Shown: positions 25,340 through 34,211 of the stretch, piece by piece | How positions within the stretch are numbered: the stretch's first letter is position 1 | Layout of the letters: every line of letters starts with the position of its first letter | Origin: Fibrisoma montanum | Lineage (GTDB): Bacteria > Bacteroidota > Bacteroidia > Cytophagales > Spirosomataceae | Direction of reading: 5' to 3' | DNA: 64,000 nucleotides | Assembly: GCF_003583365.1 (NCBI RefSeq) | Contig: NZ_QXED01000004.1 | Location: forward strand, 62,001 to 126,000 | Position numbers and translations under genes: made by a program | The notes under the pieces: model-generated | Seen by the model: only the letters and a program-made list of their open reading frames with translations | The model's database searches: none | What the model was told of the DNA's origin: nothing

Positions 25340-26011
25340 ATGAAAGTAAGTACCCGACTTGTCCTGACTGCCGATGGTTCGCATTCGATTTACAGCGAGG
25401 AAACGCGGCAGCATTACCACTCCATCCATGGTGCCTGGCAAGAATCCCGGCGCGTATTCATCGAGCTGGGACTTCAGGAAGCCTTCGGGCGATTTTCCGA
25501 TGAGCCGATACGTAGTTTTGAAATGGGATTTGGTACGGGGCTGAATGCGCTCCTGACCGCCCAGGAGGCCGAACAACGCCAGCGCTACGTTCACCATACG
25601 GCCATTGAAGCGTATCCCGTACCATTGGATGAAGCACATCAACTGAACTTTGATCAACTGCTGGGCACAAATTACCTGCACCAACTGCACGAAGCCGACT
25701 GGAACCAGATTGTACAGATTCATCCGTTTTTTTCACTGATTAAGGTGCACGGCATGTTGCAGGAGTTTCAAACGGTTGATCGCTTTCACCTGATCTACTT
25801 TGATGCGTTTGCCCCGGAGGCTCAACCTGAACTGTGGACCGAGACCGTTTTTCGACAAATGGCAGACATTTTGCTACCTGGAGGTATGTTGACTACCTAC
25901 TGTTCCAAAGGGTACGTTCAGCGCAATTTGAAAGCTGTGGGCTTTCATGTAGAAAAACATTCCGGTCCGGCTTACAAACGGGAAGTGATTCGGGCGGTAA
26001 AGCCGGCCTGA
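25340..26011 (+). CDS. mnmD: tRNA (5-methylaminomethyl-2-thiouridine)(34)-methyltransferase MnmD
   Basis: SAM-dependent methyltransferase (former DUF752) that makes the last methylation of mnm5s2U34 in the wobble position of several tRNAs; it matches the N-terminal domain of the fused MnmC of E. coli. The 223-residue protein has LTADGSHSIYSEE, HYHSIHGAWQESRRVFIELGL, the SAM loop FEMGFGTGLNALLT (about 64-77), IEAYP, and IYFDAFAPEAQPELW. I chose the ATG at 25340 because MKVSTRLVLTADGS fits the family; an ATG at 25307 would overlap the DUF4293 promoter region. Confidence 0.9.
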   Translation: MKVSTRLVLTADGSHSIYSEETRQHYHSIHGAWQESRRVFIELGLQEAFGRFSDEPIRSFEMGFGTGLNALLTAQEAEQRQRYVHHTAIEAYPVPLDEAHQLNFDQLLGTNYLHQLHEADWNQIVQIHPFFSLIKVHGMLQEFQTVDRFHLIYFDAFAPEAQPELWTETVFRQMADILLPGGMLTTYCSKGYVQRNLKAVGFHVEKHSGPAYKREVIRAVKPA

Positions 26012-26087
26012 TCAACTATAGAAAAATTGTTCCTGGCAGGTCATTTCATTAAATTTATTCTCAGTTCGAGCGTTACAACAAAAAAGC

Positions 26088-26675
26088 ATGCGCATGAACC
26101 GTCTGTTTCTGCTTCTTACCGGCTTAATGCTGTTCGTTCTCAGCTCGTTTCGGCCCGATGATTCGCCGAAAGCCGCCCCTAAAAAAATTAAGTGGCTTAC
26201 CATACAGCAAGCCTATGATCTGGGTAAGAAAACGCCCAAAAAGTTTGTCATTGATGTCTACACGGACTGGTGTGGCTGGTGTAAGGTCATGGACCGGCAA
26301 ACGTTCACGAACCCGGCCGTTGTTGATTACGTCAACGAGAACTATTACGCTGTTAAGTTCAACGCCGAACAGCAGGGTGACATCACGATTAACAAACAGA
26401 CGTTCAAATACGTTGGCAGTGCCAGTGGCCGGGGCATTCACGAACTGGCTGCCGCCTTGCTACGGAACCAGATGAGCTATCCGTCGACGGTGTTTATGGA
26501 TGAGCAATTCAATCTCATTCAACCGATTGCCGGTTATCTGGAGCCACGTACCTTTCACCAGATCATTACCTATTTCGGCGGTGACTACAACCAGAAGGAG
26601 CCGTTCGACAAATACAAAACCGGAACATACGCCAAACTGTATCCCGGACCGCTGACTGCCAAGGCTGGCGAATAA
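26088..26675 (+). CDS. exported thioredoxin-like protein with CGWC motif
   Basis: Predicted periplasmic thioredoxin-fold protein of 195 residues. A signal peptide (about 1-22) precedes the domain, and WCGWC at 61-65 is the redox site; the Gly-Trp dipeptide between the cysteines is typical of the DUF255/SoxW-like thioredoxin group. Other fold landmarks are FVIDVYTDW before the site and YPSTVFMDE near 160-168 with the cis-proline. Its substrate is unknown. It is followed by a long stem terminator. Confidence 0.8.
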   Translation: MRMNRLFLLLTGLMLFVLSSFRPDDSPKAAPKKIKWLTIQQAYDLGKKTPKKFVIDVYTDWCGWCKVMDRQTFTNPAVVDYVNENYYAVKFNAEQQGDITINKQTFKYVGSASGRGIHELAAALLRNQMSYPSTVFMDEQFNLIQPIAGYLEPRTFHQIITYFGGDYNQKEPFDKYKTGTYAKLYPGPLTAKAGE

Positions 26676-26694
26676 GTTTATTACGACAAAGTCG

Positions 26695-26774
26695 AACACG
26701 AGTCAGACAAATTGCTGGGCCAAAACGGATAAATTCCGCAACAGCCCCCGGCAGTGTCTGACTCGTGTTCTATT
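26695..26774 (+). terminator. terminator with 15-pair stem and long loop
   Basis: AACACGAGTCAGACA (26695-26709) pairs perfectly with TGTCTGACTCGTGTT (26755-26769), followed by CTATTTTTAG. The 45-base loop is unusually long and can form an inner GC-rich hairpin. Confidence 0.7.
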
Positions 26775-26791
26775 TTTAGTCTGTGTTCTAT

Positions 26792-26799
26792 TAAATTTG
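26792..26799 (+). promoter_or_regulatory. -7 element for the M13 peptidase gene
   Basis: TAAATTTG matches TAnnTTTG. Transcription near 26806 would leave a 26-base leader before the ATG at 26832 and excludes an in-frame ATG at 26754. Confidence 0.4.
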
Positions 26800-26831
26800 T
26801 AGTCTGTTTATTAACCCAACAGATAGTATAC

Positions 26832-28889
26832 ATGAATCAACGAACGATTTGCTTGTCGGCGGTACTGATAACCTTCGGTCTGATGGCCGCAACGCCCCCG
26901 ACGAACCCCAGAGATAAAGCTCCGAAGCCGGCTGTTCCGAAGCGTAAATTCATTGACCCTGAAAACATGGACATGTCAGTGAAGCCCGGCGACAATTTTT
27001 ACCAGTATGCCAACGGAAACTGGCTGCGCGCCAATCCGATTCCAGCATCAAAAACGTCGTGGGGAAGTTTCAACGAATTGCGTGATAAGAGCCTTGACGC
27101 GATGAAGTCACTACTGGACGAGGCTTCAAAAACGACGACAAAAGGGCGTCTGTACCAAATGGTTGGCGATTTTTATGCCAGTGGGATGGATAGCCTCACC
27201 ATCGAAAAACGTGGTTTTGATCCTATCCGTCCGGATTTGGCCCGCATTGAGAAAGTGAACAACAAAGCGGCTTTCCTCGACGAACTGGCCTACCAGCGGG
27301 CGCAGGGAAATGGCATGCTGTTCGGGTTCTATGTAGCGCAGGACCGGAAAAACGTAAACAAATACCTGCCCCAGTTTGCGCAAGGTGGTACGACGCTCCC
27401 CGACCGTGATTATTACCTGAAAAACGATGCCCGCAGCCAGAAGATACGCGATGCCTACCGCGATCACCTGACTAAGATGTTTGCCCTGATCGGAGAAGAG
27501 CCAACCCAGGCCTCGCAGGACGCTGATCTGATTATGCGCCTTGAAACTACGCTTGCCAAAGCACAAATGCCTCGGGTTGAACTGCGCGATCCCTATAAAA
27601 CCTACAATAAACTGGCGGTAGCTGCCTTTTCGCAGCAAACCCCCGGCATCAACTGGGCCGATCAGCTGGTAAAGTACGGCGCTAAAAATCAGGACACGAT
27701 TTTGGTGCAAAGCCCGGCTTTTTTCCGTTCAATCGATAGCCTCGTTGCGGCTACGCCTGTAGAAGAGTTACGTACATACATGCGCTGGAACATTTTAAAA
27801 GGAGCCGCGCCTTACCTCAGCGATGCGTTTGTGAAGCAGAACTTTGCGTTCTCGCGGGTGTTGACCGGGCAGAAAGAGCAAACACCCCGCTGGCAGCGCA
27901 TTAGTGGTCTGATCGATGGTACGCTCGGCGACCTGCTGGGTCAGCTGTACGTTCAGCAGTACTTTAAGCCGGAGGCCAAGCAGCGTATGCTGACCCTGGT
28001 CGACAACCTCGAAGCGTCGTACAAGGAGCATATTAAAAACCTCGACTGGATGAGCGAGGAAACCAAGAAGCGGGCCCTGACAAAACTGACCTCGTTTAAG
28101 CGGAAAATCGGCTATCCTGACAAATGGAAGAATTACGAAGGGGTGAACATTGCCCGTAGTGATTTCTTCGGCAACGTAAAGTCGGCCAGCAAGTGGTCGT
28201 ATAATTACATGATCAACCGGCTTGGTAAGCCCGTCGACCGTACCGAGTGGGGTATGACCCCGCCCACTGTGAATGCGTATTACAATCCGGTAAACAACGA
28301 GATTGCATTCCCGGCGGCTATCCTTCAGTTCCCGTTCTTTGATTTCGACGCCGACGATGCTGTCAACTACGGTGGCATTGGTGCCGTTATCGGCCATGAG
28401 ATGACCCACGGGTTCGATGATTCAGGCCGTCAGTACGACGCTGATGGTACGCTCCGTGACTGGTGGACTAAGGAAGATGCTGAAAACTTCAAGCAGCGAG
28501 CCGGCAAAGTTGAAGCCCAGTTTTTCGGGTATAAGGTACTCGATTCGTTGAAAGTAAACGGCAAGTTAACCCTTGGCGAGAACCTGGCTGACCTGGGCGG
28601 ACTGGCCATCGCCTATGACGCGTTCAAGAAAACACCACAGGGTAAATCAAAAACTAAAATCGACGGATTTACACCTGATCAGCGTTTCTTCCTGTCCTGG
28701 GCGCAGGTATGGCGTATCAATGTTTTGCCTGAAACCCAGGCCCAGCTAATTCTTACCGACCCTCACTCGCCGGGAATGTACCGTTGCAATGGTCCATTAT
28801 CGAATATTGATGCCTGGTATCAGGCGTTCAACGTGCAGCCGGGCAATACGATGTACAAGTCAAAAGAAGAACGTATCAAGGTTTGGTGA
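26832..28889 (+). CDS. M13 family metallopeptidase (neprilysin/PepO-like)
   Basis: Zinc endopeptidase of 685 residues, likely exported, that cleaves short peptides. A signal peptide (about 1-22) precedes the two-lobed domain. The family motifs are all present: NAYYNP followed by EIAFPAAILQ, the zinc site GHEMTHGFDD (about 520-529), GENLADLGG near 584-592 with the third zinc ligand, and a C-terminal VW that matches the family ending, although the CxVW cysteine is replaced. The ATG at 26832 is chosen because it begins the signal peptide and lies behind the promoter; the frame is open to 26754. Confidence 0.92.
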   Translation: MNQRTICLSAVLITFGLMAATPPTNPRDKAPKPAVPKRKFIDPENMDMSVKPGDNFYQYANGNWLRANPIPASKTSWGSFNELRDKSLDAMKSLLDEASKTTTKGRLYQMVGDFYASGMDSLTIEKRGFDPIRPDLARIEKVNNKAAFLDELAYQRAQGNGMLFGFYVAQDRKNVNKYLPQFAQGGTTLPDRDYYLKNDARSQKIRDAYRDHLTKMFALIGEEPTQASQDADLIMRLETTLAKAQMPRVELRDPYKTYNKLAVAAFSQQTPGINWADQLVKYGAKNQDTILVQSPAFFRSIDSLVAATPVEELRTYMRWNILKGAAPYLSDAFVKQNFAFSRVLTGQKEQTPRWQRISGLIDGTLGDLLGQLYVQQYFKPEAKQRMLTLVDNLEASYKEHIKNLDWMSEETKKRALTKLTSFKRKIGYPDKWKNYEGVNIARSDFFGNVKSASKWSYNYMINRLGKPVDRTEWGMTPPTVNAYYNPVNNEIAFPAAILQFPFFDFDADDAVNYGGIGAVIGHEMTHGFDDSGRQYDADGTLRDWWTKEDAENFKQRAGKVEAQFFGYKVLDSLKVNGKLTLGENLADLGGLAIAYDAFKKTPQGKSKTKIDGFTPDQRFFLSWAQVWRINVLPETQAQLILTDPHSPGMYRCNGPLSNIDAWYQAFNVQPGNTMYKSKEERIKVW

Positions 28890-28894
28890 TCCAA

Positions 28895-28934
28895 TGTCTG
28901 CATGAGTGGCAAGCGTCTGCCACTCATGCAGACA
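28895..28934 (+). terminator. hairpin terminator after the M13 peptidase
   Basis: TGTCTGCATGAGTGGCA (28895-28911) and TGCCACTCATGCAGACA (28918-28934) form a perfect 17-pair stem with a six-base loop, followed by AATTATTTG. Confidence 0.75.
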
Positions 28935-28975
28935 AATTATTTGAGGTCTGCCACAAAGAATTTTCACTGGAATTG

Positions 28976-29005
28976 TTGACAACGTTGTAAAAGCATGTAA
29001 TTTTG
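28976..29005 (+). promoter_or_regulatory. promoter of the tRNA-tuf operon
   Basis: TTG (28976-28978), a 19-base spacer and TAATTTTG (28998-29005) lie 50 bases upstream of tRNA-Tyr. Confidence 0.65.
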
Positions 29006-29055
29006 CAACTCCAAACCGAAAAGGGGCGGGCAAATTGTTCTTTAAAAGTATTTTC

Positions 29056-29138
29056 GGGGAGTTTCCAGAGTGGCCAAATGGATCAGACTGTAAATCTGCT
29101 GGCGTACGCCTTCGGAGGTTCGAATCCTCCACTCCCCA
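29056..29138 (+). tRNA. tRNA-Tyr (GTA)
   Basis: Type II tRNA with a long variable arm. The acceptor stem pairs GGGGAGT (29056-29062) with ACTCCCC (29131-29137), the T arm reads GGAGGTTCGAATCCTCC, and the anticodon loop holds GTA. The CCA end is not fully encoded, as is usual in Bacteroidota. Confidence 0.95.
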
Positions 29139-29215
29139 CAGAAAAGTTTACAGTTTTAAGTTTCAGTCGACGGTTCAAGACGTAAATTGAAATAACCAAC
29201 TGAAAACTAATTCTT

Positions 29216-29288
29216 GCGGAAGTAGCTCAATTGGTAGAGCGATAGCCTTCCAAGCTATAGGTTGCGGGTTCGAGACCCGTCTTCCGCT
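29216..29288 (+). tRNA. tRNA-Gly (TCC)
   Basis: The acceptor stem pairs GCGGAAG (29216-29222) with CTTCCGC (29281-29287). The anticodon stem ATAGC/GCTAT encloses CTTCCAA, giving anticodon TCC. The T loop TTCGAGA is normal. Confidence 0.95.
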
Positions 29289-29363
29289 CTGGCAACGTTC
29301 TGACCACCGCTTAACAGTTATCAGGAGATGGCTGTTTTTTGTGTGGATTGAAAATTGCAAACT

Positions 29364-29435
<72 letters not shown>

Positions 29436-29617
29436 CAATGTCGTAGCGCTGATAGGATACTATTGGCAGGATGGGCAAGACAAAACACGGCGATTGCCGT
29501 CAACTGTTTGACGTTCACCAGCGACCCAGAAAGTAAGTGCTCCAGCGAGGGCACTTTCTTCATAATAAGCAAGTTCATCCAAAAACCAATAACAGTTCAC
29601 AATAGCGTTTTAAAAAC

Positions 29618-30805
29618 ATGGCAAAAGAGAATTTTGACCGCTCGAAACCGCACGTAAACATTGGTACGATCGGTCACGTTGACCACGGTAAAACGACGCT
29701 GACGGCTGCCATTACGAAAGTGCTGGCCGAAAAGGGTCTGGCCGAAAAACGGGATTTTTCTTCGATCGATAACGCCCCGGAAGAAAAGGAGCGTGGTATC
29801 ACCATCAATACATCGCACGTAGAATATCAGACAGCTTCGCGTCACTACGCACACGTCGACTGCCCGGGTCACGCCGACTATGTAAAGAACATGGTAACGG
29901 GTGCTGCGCAGATGGATGGTGCTATTCTCGTGGTAGCTGCTACAGATGGTCCGATGCCTCAGACTCGTGAGCACATCCTGCTCGCCCGTCAGGTTGGTGT
30001 ACCTCAGCTCGTCGTGTTCATGAACAAGGTGGACATGGTGGATGACCCTGAGCTGCTCGAACTCGTTGAGATGGAAATCCGCGAATTGCTGAGCTTCTAC
30101 AACTTTGATGGTGACAACATTCCGGTTATTCAGGGTTCTGCTCTGGGTGGTCTGAACGGTGATGCCCAGTGGGTAAAAACTATCGAAGAGCTGATGGATG
30201 CTGTTGACAGCTTCATCCCCCTGCCTCCGCGTCAGACGGATCTGCCGTTCCTGATGCCGGTGGAAGACGTGTTCTCGATCACGGGTCGTGGTACGGTTGC
30301 TACGGGTCGTATTGAGCGCGGTATCATCAACTCGGGTGAGCCAGTCGAAATCCTGGGTATGGGTGCTGAAAACCTGAAGTCGGTTGTAACGGGTGTGGAA
30401 ATGTTCCGGAAAATTCTGGATCGTGGCGAAGCTGGTGACAACGTAGGTTTGCTGCTCCGCGGTATTGAAAAAACCGATATCCGTCGTGGTATGGTTATCT
30501 GCAAACCGGGTTCAGTAACTCCGCACGCTAAGTTCAAAGCTGAGGTTTACGTACTGTCTAAAGAAGAAGGTGGCCGTCATACGCCGTTCTTCAACAAGTA
30601 CCGTCCGCAGTTCTACTTCCGTACGACAGACGTTACGGGTGAGATCACACTGCCCGCCAACGTAGAAATGGTTATGCCTGGCGATAACATCACCATCGAA
30701 GTGAGCCTGATCAACAAGATCGCCATGGAGAAAGGTCTGCGTTTCGCTATCCGTGAAGGCGGTCGTACGGTAGGTGCCGGTCAGGTAACTGAAATCCTCG
30801 ACTAA
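29618..30805 (+). CDS. tuf: translation elongation factor Tu
   Basis: GTPase that delivers aminoacyl-tRNA to the ribosome. The 395-residue protein has the G1 loop GHVDHGKT at 19-26, G2 [13 protein letters not shown]3 DCPGHADY near 82-89, G4 NKVD near 137-140 and G5 SAL near 174, then the two beta-barrel domains. It follows three tRNA genes with a 182-base leader that contains a hairpin near 29528-29564, and precedes tRNA-Trp, secE and nusG, the standard Bacteroidota arrangement. A terminator follows its stop codon. Codon use is strongly biased (GGT, CGT), as for highly expressed genes. Confidence 0.98.
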   Translation: MAKENFDRSKPHVNIGTIGHVDHGKTTLTAAITKVLAEKGLAEKRDFSSIDNAPEEKERGITINTSHVEYQTASRHYAHVDCPGHADYVKNMVTGAAQMDGAILVVAATDGPMPQTREHILLARQVGVPQLVVFMNKVDMVDDPELLELVEMEIRELLSFYNFDGDNIPVIQGSALGGLNGDAQWVKTIEELMDAVDSFIPLPPRQTDLPFLMPVEDVFSITGRGTVATGRIERGIINSGEPVEILGMGAENLKSVVTGVEMFRKILDRGEAGDNVGLLLRGIEKTDIRRGMVICKPGSVTPHAKFKAEVYVLSKEEGGRHTPFFNKYRPQFYFRTTDVTGEITLPANVEMVMPGDNITIEVSLINKIAMEKGLRFAIREGGRTVGAGQVTEILD

Positions 30806-30818
30806 TTAAATTCCTCAT

Positions 30819-30856
30819 AACAAGTGCATTTCTTCAAAGGAATGCACTTGTTTTTT
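30819..30856 (+). terminator. terminator after tuf
   Basis: AACAAGTGCATT (30819-30830) pairs with AATGCACTTGTT (30841-30852) and is followed by a T run. Its right arm also supplies the -33 TTG of the next promoter. Confidence 0.85.
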
Positions 30857-30876
30857 GAGATAATTTACTAATTTTG
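30848..30876 (+). promoter_or_regulatory. promoter of tRNA-Trp/secE/nusG
   Basis: TTG (30848-30850), an 18-base spacer and TAATTTTG (30869-30876). It overlaps the tuf terminator. Confidence 0.5.
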
Positions 30877-30895
30877 CAGTCCCAATTCGGGATAC

Positions 30896-30971
30896 TGGAT
30901 ATTTGACGCTAGACATTAGAGCCTTTTGTTTTTGTAATACAAGTTCTTACGTCCAGCATCTTGTGTCTATA
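30896..30971. repeat. imperfect inverted repeat upstream of tRNA-Trp
   Basis: The arm at 30896-30920 (TGGATATTTGACGCTAGACA plus TTAGA) and the arm at 30945-30971 (TCTTACGTCCAGCATCTTGT plus GTCTATA) match as an imperfect inverted repeat over about 25 bases with roughly ten mismatches. Composition is wordlike, built on TAGAC/GTCTA. Confidence 0.4.
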
Positions 30972-30980
30972 AGCCAATAC

Positions 30981-31051
30981 ACGGGTGTAGTTCAAGGGTA
31001 GAATAGCGGTCTCCAAAACCGTTGATGGGAGTTCGAATCTCTCCACCCGTG
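30981..31051 (+). tRNA. tRNA-Trp (CCA)
   Basis: The acceptor stem pairs ACGGGTG (30981-30987) with CACCCGT (31044-31050). The anticodon stem GCGGT/ACCGT encloses CTCCAAA, giving anticodon CCA. It is placed between tuf and secE as in most Bacteroidota. Confidence 0.93.
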
Positions 31052-31067
31052 CCAATCCCTTACATAC

Positions 31068-31259
31068 ATGGACAAGTTTATCTCGTTTCTGAAATACTCT
31101 TGGGAGGAAGTTCAGCACAATGTGACTTGGCCTAAATTCAGCGATCTGCAGGCCAGCTCAACGCTGGTGTTGGTAGCATCGCTGATTTTTGCGCTATTAG
31201 TCGGGTTGATCGATTTTGTGTTTGAGAATGGGCTGAACGCATTTTATCAGTCTTTCTAA
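31068..31259 (+). CDS. secE: preprotein translocase subunit SecE
   Basis: Small membrane subunit of the SecYEG channel. The 63-residue protein has one membrane helix (about 32-52) preceded by an amphipathic segment with SWEEVQHNVTWPKFSDLQ, the conserved SecE pattern. Short single-helix SecE proteins are normal outside the gamma-proteobacteria. It lies 16 bases after tRNA-Trp and 12 bases before nusG. Confidence 0.93.
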   Translation: MDKFISFLKYSWEEVQHNVTWPKFSDLQASSTLVLVASLIFALLVGLIDFVFENGLNAFYQSF

Positions 31260-31271
31260 ACGAAGATAGTA

Positions 31272-31832
31272 ATGAGCGGCATCAATTGGTACGTCATACG
31301 GGCGGTGTCCGGACAGGAAAAGAAAATCAAATCTTACTTAGATAACGAAATCATTCGTCAAAAGTTGGATGAGGTTGTTCCGCAGGTATTGATTCCGGCA
31401 GAGAAGGTATACGAAATGCGGAATGGAAAAAAACGCGTTCGTGAAAAGTCATTCTTTCCCGGCTATATTCTGATTTCGGCGGACCTGTCAAATAACCGGG
31501 CACTCGACATGATTCTGAATATGCCGGGGGTGCTGGGCTTTCTGGGAAATTCCCAAACCGGAACAAACTCGAAGATTCCGGTTCCTCTTCGTCAGTCGGA
31601 GGTGAATCGTATTCTGGGTAAGGTTGACGAAGAAACGCAGGAAATAGCTACTCCAACGGTTGCTTTCCTGAAAGGAGAATCCGTAAAGGTTGTTGATGGA
31701 CCATTTAGCGGTTTCATCGGAACGGTAGAAGAAGTGTTCGACGAACGGAAAAAGCTTAACGTCGTCGTGAAAATATTTGGCCGGAGTACTCCGGTAGAAC
31801 TCAGTTACGCACAAGTAGAAAAAGAGAGTTAG
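31272..31832 (+). CDS. nusG: transcription termination/antitermination factor NusG
   Basis: Binds RNA polymerase, raises processivity and links transcription to translation or Rho. The 186-residue protein has the NGN domain (WYVIRAVSGQEKKIKSYL, then SFFPGYILI near 62-70) and the C-terminal KOW domain (EGESVKVVDGPFSGF-type sequence near 133-146). Length and position between secE and rplK are standard. Confidence 0.97.
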   Translation: MSGINWYVIRAVSGQEKKIKSYLDNEIIRQKLDEVVPQVLIPAEKVYEMRNGKKRVREKSFFPGYILISADLSNNRALDMILNMPGVLGFLGNSQTGTNSKIPVPLRQSEVNRILGKVDEETQEIATPTVAFLKGESVKVVDGPFSGFIGTVEEVFDERKKLNVVVKIFGRSTPVELSYAQVEKES

Positions 31833-31914
31833 AGTACCCTTCGGTTGAATACAATGATCACTATGCTTCCCTCTGGGTGGTGGTTGTGTTGAGCCGATAC
31901 AAAGCAGAAAGACG

Positions 31915-32358
31915 ATGGCAAAAGAAGTCGGTGGCTACGTAAAGCTGCAAGTGAAAGGCGGGCAAGCCAACCCTTCACCTCCGATTGGTCCGGCGCTGGG
32001 TTCCAAGGGTTTAAATATCATGGAATTCTGCAAGCAGTTCAATGCCCGGACGCAGGATAAAATGGGTATGGTGTTGCCGGTACTTATCACGTACTATAAG
32101 GACAAGTCCTTTGACTTCGTGATTAAGACTCCGCCCGCGCCGATTATGCTGATGGAAGCGGCTAAACTGAAAGGTGCATCCGCTCAACCAAACCGGAACA
32201 AAGTTGGCTCAGTGACCTGGGACCAAGTCAGAACCATTGCGGAAACGAAAATGCCTGATTTGAATGCCTTCACGGTTGAGTCAGCGATGAAGATGGTGGC
32301 CGGTACGGCCCGCAGCATGGGTATCACGGTAACGGGCCAGGCGCCTTTTGAGAAGTAA
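31915..32358 (+). CDS. rplK: 50S ribosomal protein L11
   Basis: L11 binds 23S rRNA at the GTPase-associated centre. The 147-residue protein has [20 protein letters not shown] (residues 9-28), the N-terminal proline pair, and the C-terminal RNA-binding domain with [20 protein letters not shown]. It opens the L11-L1-L10-L7/L12 group after an 82-base spacer from nusG. Confidence 0.98.
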   Translation: MAKEVGGYVKLQVKGGQANPSPPIGPALGSKGLNIMEFCKQFNARTQDKMGMVLPVLITYYKDKSFDFVIKTPPAPIMLMEAAKLKGASAQPNRNKVGSVTWDQVRTIAETKMPDLNAFTVESAMKMVAGTARSMGITVTGQAPFEK

Positions 32359-32385
32359 TTAAACTTGCCGAGGCAATTTACAGAA

Positions 32386-33084
32386 ATGGCTAAGTTAACG
32401 AAGAAGCAAAAGGAAGCGCAATCAAAGTATGATGCTGCAAAAGAATACTCGCTTGAACAAGCAGCGGGTATCCTGAAGGAGATTTCATACACCAAGTTTG
32501 ATGCTTCCGTGGATATTGACGTTCGGTTGGGCGTTGACCCGCGTAAAGCTGACCAGATGGTACGTGGCGTTGCGACGCTGCCTCACGGTACAGGTAAAAC
32601 GGTTCGCGTTCTGGTGCTGTGCACCCCGGACAAGGAGAACGAAGCGAAGGAAGCAGGTGCTGACTACGTAGGGCTGGATGATTACATTCAGAAGATTGAA
32701 CAGGGCTGGACGGACGTGGACGTGATTATCACGATGCCGAACGTAATGGCTAAAGTTGGTCGTCTGGGTCGTGTTCTAGGTCCGCGCGGGCTGATGCCGA
32801 ACCCCAAGTCGGGTACGGTAACACTCGAAGTTGGTAAAGCCGTTCGCGAGGTGAAAGCCGGTAAGATTGACTTTAAAGTTGATAAAACCGGTATTATTCA
32901 TACCAGCATTGGTAAGGTATCGTTTACGCCGGACAAATTGGCTGAAAACGCACAGGAAGTTATCTCTACGTTGATGCGTCTGAAGCCTTCATCGGCAAAG
33001 GGCACCTACGTGAAATCGATTTACCTGTCGAGCACAATGAGTCCAAGTGTAACTATTGACAAGGGTACAGTAGCGGGAATTTAA
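32386..33084 (+). CDS. rplA: 50S ribosomal protein L1
   Basis: L1 forms the L1 stalk at the E site and in many bacteria represses its own operon. The 232-residue protein starts [11 protein letters not shown]; the ATG at 32386 fits the family, whereas the frame upstream to a TTG at 32365 adds seven unrelated residues. The signature region with [20 protein letters not shown] is present near 125-145. It ends four bases before rplJ. Confidence 0.98.
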   Translation: MAKLTKKQKEAQSKYDAAKEYSLEQAAGILKEISYTKFDASVDIDVRLGVDPRKADQMVRGVATLPHGTGKTVRVLVLCTPDKENEAKEAGADYVGLDDYIQKIEQGWTDVDVIITMPNVMAKVGRLGRVLGPRGLMPNPKSGTVTLEVGKAVREVKAGKIDFKVDKTGIIHTSIGKVSFTPDKLAENAQEVISTLMRLKPSSAKGTYVKSIYLSSTMSPSVTIDKGTVAGI

Positions 33085-33088
33085 AGAC

Positions 33089-33619
33089 ATGACACGGGAC
33101 GAAAAAGGTACGATCATTGAAGAACTGGCTGGTAAGTTTCAAACCATCCCCTTCTTCTATATCACAGAAGCCAGTGGCATGTCGGTTGCGGAAACCAACC
33201 AACTTCGTCGCATGTGCTTTGAGCGGGGCATCGAGTACAAAGTAGTGAAGAATACCTTCATTAAGAAAGCGCTCGAATCGCTCGATACAGACTATACGCC
33301 GTTCAACGATACGGTGCTGAAAGGACAGTCGGGCGTGATGTTTCACCCTGAGAATCAAAAAGCACCGGCGCAGCTTATCAAAGAATTCCGTAAAACGAAT
33401 GATAAGCTTCAGCTGAAAGGCGCTTCAATCGATTACAGCCTGTTTATTGGTGCTGATCAGCTCGATACGTTGATTGCACTGAAGAGCAAGGAAGAGTTGA
33501 TTGGCGAAATCATTGGCCTGCTGCAATCACCTGCCAAGAATGTTATTTCTGCTCTGCAGGGTGGTGGCAACAAAATCGCGGGTATCCTCAAAACGCTGTC
33601 GGAGCGGGAGGAAGCTTAG
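33089..33619 (+). CDS. rplJ: 50S ribosomal protein L10
   Basis: L10 is the base of the L7/L12 stalk. The 176-residue protein has the N-terminal rRNA-binding domain (KVVKNTFIKKALE near 51-63) and a C-terminal helix that binds L12 dimers. It starts four bases after rplA, so it is translated from the same message. Confidence 0.96.
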   Translation: MTRDEKGTIIEELAGKFQTIPFFYITEASGMSVAETNQLRRMCFERGIEYKVVKNTFIKKALESLDTDYTPFNDTVLKGQSGVMFHPENQKAPAQLIKEFRKTNDKLQLKGASIDYSLFIGADQLDTLIALKSKEELIGEIIGLLQSPAKNVISALQGGGNKIAGILKTLSEREEA

Positions 33620-33623
33620 TAAC

Positions 33624-33639
33624 GCGGGCGGAAGCCCGC
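33624..33639 (+). terminator. short GC hairpin in the rplJ-rplL spacer
   Basis: GCGGGC, a GGAA loop, and GCCCGC make a stable hairpin four bases after the rplJ stop codon. There is no T run, so it may slow or partly end transcription or protect the RNA; it could help set the excess of L7/L12 over L10. Confidence 0.4.
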
Positions 33640-33736
33640 TTATAATCCGGCATAACTTTTAAAGTGGGTTTTATCGCAACAGCGAAGCGCCCGCATGACA
33701 AAATAATCGTATCACAATCTAATCAAGAATACTAAA

Positions 33737-34123
33737 ATGGCAGATTTAAAAGCGTTCGCTGAGCAGCTCGTAAACCTGACGGTAAAAGAAGTTAACGAAC
33801 TGGCTGCTATCCTGAAGGACGAGTATGGTATCGAGCCGGCTGCTGCGGCTCCTGTGATGGTAGCTGGTGGTGCTGCAGGTGGTGGCGAAGCGGCTGCTGC
33901 TGCTCCTGAAAAGACGTCTTTCGATGTCATCCTCAAAGCTCCCGGTGCTGGTAAACTGGCTGTAGTTAAGCTGGTAAAAGACCTGACGGGACTGGGCCTG
34001 AAAGAAGCGAAAGAACTCGTTGATGGTGCACCGAAGCCTGTTAAGGAAGGTGTTGCTAAAGATGAAGCTGAAGCGCTGAAAAAGCAACTGGAAGAAGCGG
34101 GTGCTGAAGTAGAAGTTAAGTAA
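33737..34123 (+). CDS. rplL: 50S ribosomal protein L7/L12
   Basis: Multi-copy stalk protein that recruits translation factors. The 128-residue acidic, Ala-rich protein has the N-terminal dimer region, an Ala/Gly-rich hinge (about 35-55) and the C-terminal domain with [21 protein letters not shown]-like sequence and [18 protein letters not shown]. It is separated from rplJ by 117 bases that hold a hairpin. Confidence 0.98.
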   Translation: MADLKAFAEQLVNLTVKEVNELAAILKDEYGIEPAAAAPVMVAGGAAGGGEAAAAAPEKTSFDVILKAPGAGKLAVVKLVKDLTGLGLKEAKELVDGAPKPVKEGVAKDEAEALKKQLEEAGAEVEVK

Positions 34124-34145
34124 GCAGCTGTTTTCTCGCATACTA

Positions 34146-34211
34146 CTCCAAGCAGGGGAGGCCTGGCCAACGTCAGGTCTTTTCCTGTTTGGAGACTTTT
34201 TGTCTATACAC
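34146..34211 (+). terminator. imperfect terminator between rplL and rpoB
   Basis: CTCCAAGCAGG (34146-34156) pairs with CCTGTTTGGAG (34194-34204, one wobble), an inner GGCCTG/CAGGTC stem fills the loop, and ACTTTTTG follows. As in other bacteria it may be a partial terminator that lowers rpoBC relative to the ribosomal genes. Confidence 0.6.

Noticed and set aside
29436-29617. Small gene or riboswitch in the tuf leader
   Set aside because: A frame exists at 29463-29657 but runs through the tuf start and has no protein-like pattern; no known riboswitch motif was recognised.
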